From assembly GCA_037138535.1 (NCBI GenBank), contig JBAXIG010000051.1:1-10653 (forward strand): a stretch of 10,653 bases of DNA. The letters are read 5' to 3'. Below the pieces are notes generated by a model. The model made no database searches. It had not been told where the DNA came from and saw nothing but the letters and a program-made list of their open reading frames with translations. Shown here in pieces: positions 5,498-10,653 of this stretch. Within the stretch, counting starts at the first letter, position 1, and every line of letters begins with the position of its first letter. A program made the position numbers and the translations under genes. The stretch comes from GCA-2737595 sp037138535. Its GTDB lineage: Bacteria > Actinomycetota > Actinomycetes > Nanopelagicales > Nanopelagicaceae.

Positions 5498-6721
5498 ATG
5501 AGCAACGCAGGATCGCCAATTAGCCCCCGGATAAGCCCCCGCATCGCGGCCATCGCGGAATCTGCCACGCTGGCAGTGGATGCCAAGGCCAAGGCCCTCA
5601 AGGCTGCTGGGCGCCCGGTGATCGGCTTCGGAGCGGGCGAGCCTGACTTCCCTACACCTGACTACATCGTGGCTGCGGCCGCTGCCGCCACCGGAGTGGT
5701 AGCTAATCACCGTTATACCCCCGCCGCAGGATTACCCGAGATGCGCGAAGCGGTCGTGGGCAAAACTCTGCGTGATTCCGGTTATGCGATCACCGCCGAC
5801 CAAGTCTTGATCACCAACGGTGGCAAGCAAGCGGTCTACCAAGCCTTTGCCACCATTGTGGGCGCGGGCGATGAGGTACTCCTCCCCTCCCCCTACTGGA
5901 CCACCTACCCCGAGTGCGTGAAGTTGGCCGGTGGCATTGCGGTCGAAGTATTCGCCGGCGAAGAGAGCGGTTACTTGGTTTCCGTGGAGCAACTTGAAGC
6001 CGCGCGCACACCACAGACCAAAGCGTTGCTCTTTTGCTCGCCATCGAATCCCACGGGATCGGTCTACTCACGCGAACAAGTAGAAGCCATCGGCAAGTGG
6101 GCATTGGAACATGGCATCTGGGTCATCACCGACGAGATTTACGAACACTTGGTTTATGACGGTTCCGCTGCACCGAGCATGCCAGTTGTAGTGCCAGAGC
6201 TTGCTGATACATGCGTCATTATCAATGGTGTTGCAAAAACATACGCGATGACCGGTTGGCGCGTGGGTTGGATGATCGGTCCCAAGGATGTCATCAAAGC
6301 CGCGAGCAATTTGCAATCACACCTTTCCAGTAACGTGTCGAACGTTTCACAACGTGCCGCAATAGCAGCGCTTCAAGGTGACCTCACTGCAGTTCATGAA
6401 ATGCGCGTAGCTTTTGATCGTCGTCGCAAAATCATGGTCAAGATGCTCAACGATATTCCTGGTGTGCAATGTCCTACTCCGCTTGGTGCGTTTTATGTAT
6501 ATCCATGTGTGAAGGATTTGCTAGGAAAAGAAATCCGTGGGAAACGTCCGCAAACTTCTGCCGAACTTGCAAACCTGATTCTTGAAGAGATCGAAGTTGC
6601 CGTTGTCCCTGGAGAAGCTTTTGGACCAAGTGGTTACTTGCGACTCTCATATGCACTCGGCGATGACGATCTCATCGAAGGTGTGACGCGCATTCAAAAG
6701 TTACTCGGCGAAGCTAAGTAA
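5498..6721 (+). CDS. aspC: Pyridoxal phosphate-dependent aminotransferase, aspartate aminotransferase-like
   Basis: Fold-type I, class I aminotransferase of 407 residues, probably transferring amino groups between aspartate (or aromatic amino acids/prephenate) and 2-oxoglutarate in the cytoplasm. Visible motifs are GAGEPDFPTPDYI (45-57), NGGKQAVYQAF (107-117), PSPYWTTYPE (130-139), SPSNPTG with Asn184, TDEIYEHLVYDG with Asp212 and Tyr215, the PLP lysine Lys247 in INGVAKTYAMTGWRVGW, and the carboxylate-binding Arg382 in LRLSYA. The common SKTYAMTGWR motif has Ala instead of Ser before the lysine. The ATG at 5498 is chosen because GAAAGAGA lies just upstream and the family begins here; the open frame extends upstream through the tRNA and cannot be real. 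It is the only plus-strand gene and converges on the reductase gene after 14 bases. GC falls from about 70% near the start to about 45% in the last third. Confidence 0.95.
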   Translation: MSNAGSPISPRISPRIAAIAESATLAVDAKAKALKAAGRPVIGFGAGEPDFPTPDYIVAAAAAATGVVANHRYTPAAGLPEMREAVVGKTLRDSGYAITADQVLITNGGKQAVYQAFATIVGAGDEVLLPSPYWTTYPECVKLAGGIAVEVFAGEESGYLVSVEQLEAARTPQTKALLFCSPSNPTGSVYSREQVEAIGKWALEHGIWVITDEIYEHLVYDGSAAPSMPVVVPELADTCVIINGVAKTYAMTGWRVGWMIGPKDVIKAASNLQSHLSSNVSNVSQRAAIAALQGDLTAVHEMRVAFDRRRKIMVKMLNDIPGVQCPTPLGAFYVYPCVKDLLGKEIRGKRPQTSAELANLILEEIEVAVVPGEAFGPSGYLRLSYALGDDDLIEGVTRIQKLLGEAK

Positions 6722-6735
6722 CCGCTACAACTCAA

Positions 6736-7473
6736 CTAGCGACGTTTCAATGCGCTGACAGCGTGTGTCGGTTCGCGATCAAGAAGAGCTTTAAGGGCAA
6801 GTGAGCTCCCCTGCAAGCCATGCACGTTGTAATAGGCGAACATGGCGGCGATACAGTTTTGATCATACGAATCATCGGCTGGTGTAAACGCGCGCTCCGC
6901 TACTTCCCAACCGAGGAGGCTCGCCACTTCGGCGATTGACGTAGTGGGACCACAGGCTTCGAAGGTGCCATATGTGGTCGCGCTATCCGTGAGTAGGCGT
7001 ACTGCGGCCTGACCGACATCAGCTAAGTCCACCAACGAGAATGGTGCGTCTCTTCGATATCCGAGTGCGCCCACTACTTCTGGAGTGAAATTCTGCGCGT
7101 AAGCGCAGGGCTGCAAAATCGCCCATTCCAGACCAGAGTTGATGATTACCTCTTCGGCGTGCGACTTCGCCAAGTGATGGGGCATGGCACTTACCTGCGG
7201 TTGCAGAACTGAGTGGAAAACGATTCTCGCCACTCCCGCATCCCTTGCAGCCGCTACTACTCTCTCAGCAATACCCACTTCATCTTGATGAAAATTAGGT
7301 GCGAGTGCATACAGCGAGTGGCAACCACGGAGCGATTCAGTTAATCCGACGCCCGTGTTGAGATCTATTTCGGCACGAGTGAGCGATCTACTTTCTAGGT
7401 GTCGCGCTGCTAGTGCCGAGAGCACCCTCTGTCCGGTCTTTCCTGCCCCACCGATCACTGCGGTAACGCTCAC
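6736..7473 (-). CDS. NmrA-like NAD(P)-binding protein (atypical short-chain dehydrogenase/reductase)
   Basis: A 245-residue Rossmann-fold protein. The dinucleotide-binding motif GGAGKTG follows the first beta strand (VSVTAVIGG, residues 1-9). The segment VFHSVLQPQ ... PHHLAKSHAEE ... GLEWAILQPCAYAQNF (about 85-129) is typical of NmrA/azoreductase-type SDR relatives that bind NAD(P)H without necessarily being classical SDR enzymes. The substrate cannot be told from sequence. The start is GTG at 7473: its GTGA overlaps the murB stop by four bases, and the Rossmann strand begins at once. An upstream ATG would add 23 residues lying within murB. It is the last gene of the rpmG-hadAB-murB cluster and converges on aspC without a visible terminator. 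Its presence here is not part of the conserved neighbourhood I know. Confidence 0.85.
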   Translation of the reverse strand: MSVTAVIGGAGKTGQRVLSALAARHLESRSLTRAEIDLNTGVGLTESLRGCHSLYALAPNFHQDEVGIAERVVAAARDAGVARIVFHSVLQPQVSAMPHHLAKSHAEEVIINSGLEWAILQPCAYAQNFTPEVVGALGYRRDAPFSLVDLADVGQAAVRLLTDSATTYGTFEACGPTTSIAEVASLLGWEVAERAFTPADDSYDQNCIAAMFAYYNVHGLQGSSLALKALLDREPTHAVSALKRR

Positions 7474-8474
7474 AACTGCGCCCCCACAATTCTCACTTCT
7501 GGTTGCAATGTGATCGAAAAACGTTTCTCGACGCGTGCGCAAATCGTGCGAGCCGCTTCCAGTATCTCTTCACTCGTTGCACTTCCAGTATTTGTTAGCG
7601 CCAAGACATGTTTAGACGAGACTGCCGCATTGCCGAAGCGCTCACCTTTGGTAGTTTCAGAATTTTCAATCAACCAGGCAGCTGAAGTTTTTACAAGACC
7701 ATCTTCCTGCTCCCAAGCAGGTGCGCCAGTGGGAATTTTCGAAGCCGGTAGTGTGGGATTGATAAAGAATGAGCCAACAGACCACGTGTCAGTGTCAGTG
7801 TCGTCCAACACCATGCCTTTACGGCCGCGAATGGCTAAGACAGCTGTGCGCACAGCATTCACAGAAGCACGCTCACCCACTTTGATTCCAAGCTCGTCGG
7901 CAAGTTCGGCATACGCAATTTCGTTACTCATCTCGCCAACGCGCAATTGCAAGGTCACCTCGAGAACGGCGTAACGGTCTACTTCTTTTTTAAACATTGA
8001 GGTGCGATAACCAAATCCGCAGTCAGCAGCAGCAAAGGTTCGGATCTCCCCCAGTTTGCGATCAAAAACACGCACACGTGCAACAAATGAATTAAGTTCA
8101 CTGCCGTAAGCGCCAATATTTTGTATTGGAGCCCCGCCTACTGTGCCTGGAATTCCACTCAAGGTTTCAAGTCCTGCACAACCCGACTCGACGGTGGCTA
8201 AGACGAAGTGATCCCAATTCTCCCCGGCACTTACCGTCCAGGTAGCGCCGCTACACGCATCTACTTCATGAGCGACGCCGCGCATACTCGCCTTGATAAC
8301 TGGGCGTTCGCACTCGGCATCTGAAAAGAGCAGGTTAGAACCGCCGCCCATCACCAGGGCATCGGGATATTTTTGCAGGGCATCGATGAATTGAGTTTCG
8401 CTCTTTGCATCAATGAGGGACAAAATCTCACCACCCACTCGAAGGGTGGTGAGCGCAGATGCCCGAGTACTCAT
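7470..8474 (-). CDS. murB: UDP-N-acetylenolpyruvoylglucosamine reductase
   Basis: MurB is the FAD- and NADPH-dependent enzyme making UDP-N-acetylmuramate, the second committed step of peptidoglycan precursor synthesis in the cytoplasm. The 334-residue product has the FAD-binding N-terminal part with TTLRVGG (9-15), MGGGSNLLFSD (42-52) and SGIPGTVGGAPIQNIGAYGS (106-125). The substrate-domain residues follow: GYRTSMFK (155-162), RGRKGMVLD, GSFFINP with catalytic Ser235, SAAWLIE, and the catalytic Glu326 in LQPEVRIVG. The YRTSMFK segment fits the type I MurB. The ATG is 20 bases after the upstream gene; no good Shine-Dalgarno is seen, so translation may depend on coupling. It overlaps the next gene by four bases. 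Confidence 0.97.
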   Translation of the reverse strand: MSTRASALTTLRVGGEILSLIDAKSETQFIDALQKYPDALVMGGGSNLLFSDAECERPVIKASMRGVAHEVDACSGATWTVSAGENWDHFVLATVESGCAGLETLSGIPGTVGGAPIQNIGAYGSELNSFVARVRVFDRKLGEIRTFAAADCGFGYRTSMFKKEVDRYAVLEVTLQLRVGEMSNEIAYAELADELGIKVGERASVNAVRTAVLAIRGRKGMVLDDTDTDTWSVGSFFINPTLPASKIPTGAPAWEQEDGLVKTSAAWLIENSETTKGERFGNAAVSSKHVLALTNTGSATSEEILEAARTICARVEKRFSITLQPEVRIVGAQL

Positions 8475-8494
8475 AGTGCGAGCGTAGGCGTTCG

Positions 8495-9403
8495 TTAGCG
8501 ACGAGGCGAGAGAATCTCGCTGCGTCCGCGAAACTTCGCCAATATTCGGTCGTAATTCTTCTTTGATTCCCGCTCACGGATTGCCGGATCAGAATCGTGG
8601 TAGCCCCGATGTCGCCGTTGTTCAAGAGGCAGATCGAGCGCGATGAGCCGACCGCCTTGCTCCCTCAGCAAAAGCGAGAGCTCAAGGTCGGCGTTGCGAT
8701 AGAAGATCGCCTTTGGGTGGGGACCATCAGTAGCAAGTAGAGATTCTCGACGAATCGCCATGAAGTAACCCAGGAGTACATCGACTTCTCCTGATCCCTT
8801 GTCATCGACGCTACGCCAAGCATCTTCTGTGTTGACTAGAGCACCGCGCCAACCAGCGCTGACCACAGTCGAATCAACGAACGCACTCTCTAGCTGGGGA
8901 ATTGGATCAGAAGTGAGCATGGATGATGGGTCCATGAGAACGACGAATTCCGCGACAAACTTTTCAGCTGCTGTCCGCATTACGAGACCCCAGCCGGGAT
9001 CACTCTCGAGGTGAATTTCGTGTACGCGGGGGGATTGTGCAAGTTCGTGTACTCCCGCTCCGACTTCGGTATCGGCAGAAACGTCAATAAGGGCGACTTC
9101 AATCGATGGCGACAATGTGAGTAAAGCGTTCATACATTCCTGAATATCGGCCAGCCAACCGTCGACCTTGATGATCACAAGATAGGGGGCATTTATCTTC
9201 ATCTCAGGAACTTCTGTAATTGCTTTCCACATTTGGTAGGCACTGCGCGGAGTCAGTTCATAGGAACCAGGAATATCTTTGATCTGCCAGCCAAGATCTG
9301 AGAGTTGATCTCGTAGTTGATCGGCCAGTGCAAAATCCTTATTCGCTTTGGCTTGCACACGTAAGTCCGCGAGCGCACTTACATCAGCCGGTATCTCACT
9401 CAT
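8495..9403 (-). CDS. Glycosyltransferase-like protein with CysRS-type C-terminal-tail domain at its N-terminus
   Basis: A 302-residue protein of two recognisable parts. Residues about 9-52 (core KANKDFALADQLRDQLSDLG, then WQIKDIPGSYELTP) resemble the C-terminal helical tail of cysteinyl-tRNA synthetase (KDFAxADxIRDxLxxxGWxVxDTPxG). Residues about 72-270 resemble a GT2/GT-A glycosyltransferase core: strands YLVIIKVDGW and IEVALIDVSA, a GWGLVMRTAAEKFVAEFVVLMDPSS segment in place of the DxD loop (DPSS, 158-161), GYFMAIRRESL, and NADLELSLLLREQGGRL with a later His265. The metal-binding DxD is degenerate, so activity is uncertain. The start ATG at 9403 overlaps hadB by eight bases; an upstream ATG would overlap hadB by 56. 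No strong Shine-Dalgarno is visible. Its position between hadB and murB hints at cell-envelope work (inference). Confidence 0.8.
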   Translation of the reverse strand: MSEIPADVSALADLRVQAKANKDFALADQLRDQLSDLGWQIKDIPGSYELTPRSAYQMWKAITEVPEMKINAPYLVIIKVDGWLADIQECMNALLTLSPSIEVALIDVSADTEVGAGVHELAQSPRVHEIHLESDPGWGLVMRTAAEKFVAEFVVLMDPSSMLTSDPIPQLESAFVDSTVVSAGWRGALVNTEDAWRSVDDKGSGEVDVLLGYFMAIRRESLLATDGPHPKAIFYRNADLELSLLLREQGGRLIALDLPLEQRRHRGYHDSDPAIRERESKKNYDRILAKFRGRSEILSPRR

Positions 9404-9821
9404 CGCAGGAAACAATGGCTCGAGCCTGTCCAAGTACTTTGACTCCCGCACTGATCGCCTGAATTTCGACCTTCACGGAATTATGAGAGAGCAACTCGGT
9501 TACAGAACCAGAGAAGATGACCACAGCAGGGGTGTCGGCCGCGACGATAACCGGCTTGGTAAAGCGCACACCAAACTCTTGAAGAGCAGTGATATCGCCC
9601 GCCCAGTCTGTGATGAATTTGCCGGCAAGTGCCATCGTGTACATCCCATGTGCAATGAGGTTCGGAAGGCCGACACTGACGGCAAATGCCTCGTCTTGGT
9701 GAATCGGATTCTGATCGCCGCTGGCATCGGCATAACGCTTGAGATCTGCGCGCGTGATCTCGAACGCGCGTTCCGGCAAAACGCTGCCTACTGAAAGTGC
9801 TGCGTAAGAAAGTCGGCTCAT
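9396..9821 (-). CDS. hadB: (3R)-hydroxyacyl-ACP dehydratase subunit HadB (MaoC family)
   Basis: Catalytic hot-dog-fold subunit of the HadAB dehydratase, which removes water from (3R)-hydroxyacyl-ACP in type II fatty-acid elongation. The 141-residue product carries the hydratase 2 motif YADASGDQNPIHQDEAFA (30-47) with Asp36 and His41, the same numbering as the catalytic pair in mycobacterial HadB. It is followed by GLPNLIAHGMYTMALAG. The start ATG overlaps the hadA stop (ATGA, four bases), indicating translational coupling and equimolar subunits. The organism need not make mycolic acids: HadA/HadB-like pairs next to rpmG occur widely in actinobacteria. There is no sign of a hadC gene; the next gene is the glycosyltransferase-like fusion. 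Confidence 0.92.
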   Translation of the reverse strand: MSRLSYAALSVGSVLPERAFEITRADLKRYADASGDQNPIHQDEAFAVSVGLPNLIAHGMYTMALAGKFITDWAGDITALQEFGVRFTKPVIVAADTPAVVIFSGSVTELLSHNSVKVEIQAISAGVKVLGQARAIVSCDE

Positions 9822-10219
9822 TTCTCTGGTCCTCTAAAGAAGAGCACTGCCCAGGAACGCACCACAACTTCTGCGCCACTCGTAAGGTCGCAACGCGTCG
9901 TAATAATGTCGTTGCCGGCCACAGACTTGATAGCTTCAATCACCGTTTCGCAATCGAGCACGTCACCGACGTGTATAGCGCGTCGATATTCAAAGCGTTG
10001 ATCTCCGTGCACCACTCGGTTCCAATCGAGACCAAGCTCTGGGCTCTTCATCACGCTTTCAGATTCTGCGAGCGCTAATTTGATGGCAAAGGTGGGCGGG
10101 GCAATCTCACCTATGGGTGCTCCGACAGCACGCAAAAAAGCGTGCACTTCGTCAGCGGTGACAACGTGTTGTAAAGGTGCGCGATACGCGCGACCTAGGA
10201 ATTCAGGAGAGAGAGCCAT
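9818..10219 (-). CDS. hadA: Hydroxyacyl-ACP dehydratase subunit HadA (MaoC N-terminal-type domain)
   Basis: Substrate-binding, non-catalytic partner of HadB in the (3R)-hydroxyacyl-ACP dehydratase. The 133-residue product has the FAS1-type dehydratase/MaoC N-terminal fold features: MALSPEFLGRAYRAPLQHVV at the start, APPTFAIKLAL (about 40-50), a central WNRVVHGDQRFEYRRAIHVGD, and C-terminal beta strands ending VVVRSWAVLFFRG. The catalytic Asp-x4-His motif of HadB is absent, as expected for this subunit. The ATG lies 12 bases after rpmG; only a weak GAG is seen upstream, so coupling with rpmG is likely. The four-base overlap with hadB supports a heterodimer. Confidence 0.9.
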   Translation of the reverse strand: MALSPEFLGRAYRAPLQHVVTADEVHAFLRAVGAPIGEIAPPTFAIKLALAESESVMKSPELGLDWNRVVHGDQRFEYRRAIHVGDVLDCETVIEAIKSVAGNDIITTRCDLTSGAEVVVRSWAVLFFRGPEK

Positions 10220-10231
10220 GAGGCTCAGTAA

Positions 10232-10402
10232 TTAGCGAGTCTCGCGGTGAACGGTCGACAACTTGCAGCGTGGGCAGAACTTTTTCAGCTCCATGCGGTC
10301 TGGGTCGTTACGACGGTTCTTCTTGGTGATGTAGTTGCGCTCTTTGCAATCTACGCAGGCCATGGTGATCTTTGGCCGAATGTCGGCGCTCTTGCTGGCC
10401 AT
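10232..10402 (-). CDS. rpmG: 50S ribosomal protein L33
   Basis: Small protein of the large ribosomal subunit near the E site. The 56-residue product starts MASKSADIRPKITMACVDCK and has the family layout. Two CxxC pairs (CVDC at about 16-19, CPRC at about 43-46) mark the zinc-binding version of L33; many actinobacteria also have a cysteine-free paralogue elsewhere, used under zinc shortage. The ATG at 10402 is chosen because GAGGGGAG lies just upstream; a start five codons earlier would overlap this ribosome-binding site. The rpmG-hadA-hadB order is conserved in actinobacteria. Hairpins and a short tandem repeat lie upstream. Confidence 0.96.
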   Translation of the reverse strand: MASKSADIRPKITMACVDCKERNYITKKNRRNDPDRMELKKFCPRCKLSTVHRETR

Positions 10403-10602
10403 GACGACTCCCCTCAAAACCTTCGAAACCCTCGAAGCCCAGGTGGGCTTCCCGTTAACTCCGTGAACATGCTTCTGGAACGTGAGAAGGCTACCTGGAG
10501 AGGTAGCTTTCCGAAAAATCCTGCGTAAGTCGCCAGACCTACTCAGTCGTACTCAGTCGAACTCAGTCGAACTCCAGGCGCCCACTTCTGGGGCCTGTTT
10601 TG
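10403..10602 (-). promoter_or_regulatory. tRNA-Met to rpmG spacer with two hairpins
   Basis: This 200-base spacer holds two 7-bp perfect stems. One is GAAGCCC/GGGCTTC with a 4-base loop (10434-10451), about 30 bases before the rpmG start codon. The other is GCTACCT/AGGTAGC with a 4-base loop (10490-10507). Neither is followed by a T-run on the minus strand. A third bulged GC-rich stem at about 10574-10598 lies just after the tRNA and has TTTT on the plus-strand side only. I found no confident promoter. The hairpins may be processing sites or leader structures for rpmG. Confidence 0.4.
10541..10574. repeat. 10-bp tandem repeat (three copies plus four bases)
   Basis: The unit actcagtcga occurs at 10541-10550 (last base t), 10551-10560 and 10561-10570, then actc at 10571-10574. 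The period of ten is close to one helical turn, so the copies would face the same side of DNA. It lies between tRNA-Met and rpmG. No larger repeat structure is seen around it. Confidence 0.9.
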
Positions 10603-10653
10603 TAGCGGAGGCCGGACTTGAACCGGCGACACAGCGATTATGAGCCGCTTGCT
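10603..10653 (-). tRNA. metT: tRNA-Met (anticodon CAT), 3' part, cut by right edge
   Basis: The anticodon arm AGCGG-CTCATAA-TCGCT with anticodon CAT, a 5-base variable loop, the T-arm GCCGG-TTCAAGT-CCGGC and the acceptor strand CTCCGCT plus discriminator A are visible. The D-arm and 5' acceptor strand lie outside the window. No CCA is encoded. The stem lacks the three G-C pairs of initiator tRNA. A CAT anticodon could also belong to a tRNA-Ile read after lysidine modification, but a tRNA-Met gene just before rpmG-hadAB is the arrangement known in mycobacteria. Confidence 0.88.

Noticed and set aside
7510..7974. Plus-strand ORF of 154 codons opposite murB
   Set aside because: MurB on the other strand is complete with all catalytic motifs; the antisense frame has no recognisable features.
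9404..9451. Earlier ATG for the glycosyltransferase-like gene
   Set aside because: It would overlap hadB by 56 bases; the ATG at 9403 gives a compact eight-base overlap like its neighbours, though the upstream start cannot be fully excluded.
9396..10219. HadAB as proof of mycolic acid synthesis
   Set aside because: HadA/HadB-like pairs beside rpmG also occur in actinobacteria without mycolates, and no hadC or other mycolate gene is present.
10541..10574. Possible att site or start of a CRISPR array next to a tRNA gene
   Set aside because: The units are only ten bases, contiguous and without spacers; the adjacent genes are conserved housekeeping in normal order and no integrase is present.

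Overview
The window looks like chromosomal DNA of an actinobacterium (Actinomycetota). The evidence is the gene order [tRNA-Met]-rpmG-hadA-hadB-...-murB-...-aspC-[tRNA-Trp]-secE-nusG-rplK-rplA-rplJ-rplL-rpoB. This is the arrangement known around secE and the HadAB dehydratase genes in Mycobacterium and Streptomyces. The RpoB, NusG (long acidic N-terminal extension) and L10/L12 sequences also fit. Base composition by eye is about 50-55% GC, lower than Streptomyces and compatible with a small-genome or aquatic actinobacterium. I cannot name a genus from the sequence alone.

Left half (1-5318, all minus strand, so read right to left): tRNA-Trp, secE, nusG, rplK and rplA form a protein-export/antitermination/ribosomal-protein operon. 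A strong intrinsic terminator-like hairpin follows rplA. A promoter-like -35/-10 pair lies across that hairpin and leads into an L10-type autoregulatory leader with its own attenuator, then rplJ and rplL. A 285-base spacer with an 8-bp perfect hairpin separates rplL from rpoB. RpoB starts at a TTG codon and runs off the left edge after 447 codons, just past the rifampicin region.

Middle (5319-6721): a divergent spacer with a 14-bp perfect palindrome and an inverted repeat separates tRNA-Trp from a class I aminotransferase (aspC-like), the only plus-strand gene. That gene changes base composition sharply along its length.

Right half (6736-10402, minus strand): a compact, mostly overlapping cluster rpmG-hadA-hadB-glycosyltransferase-like fusion-murB-NmrA-like reductase. 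It joins ribosome, fatty-acid elongation and peptidoglycan precursor functions. The window ends in a partial elongator tRNA-Met; between it and rpmG are a 10-bp tandem repeat and two perfect hairpins.

Almost everything is conserved housekeeping. I see no mobile element, CRISPR array, defence system or biosynthetic cluster. The least ordinary items are: a protein joining a cysteinyl-tRNA-synthetase-like C-terminal tail to a degenerate GT2-type glycosyltransferase domain; a 9-residue tandem repeat in NusG; the overlapping terminator/promoter/L10 leader; and several short palindromes and repeats in spacers.
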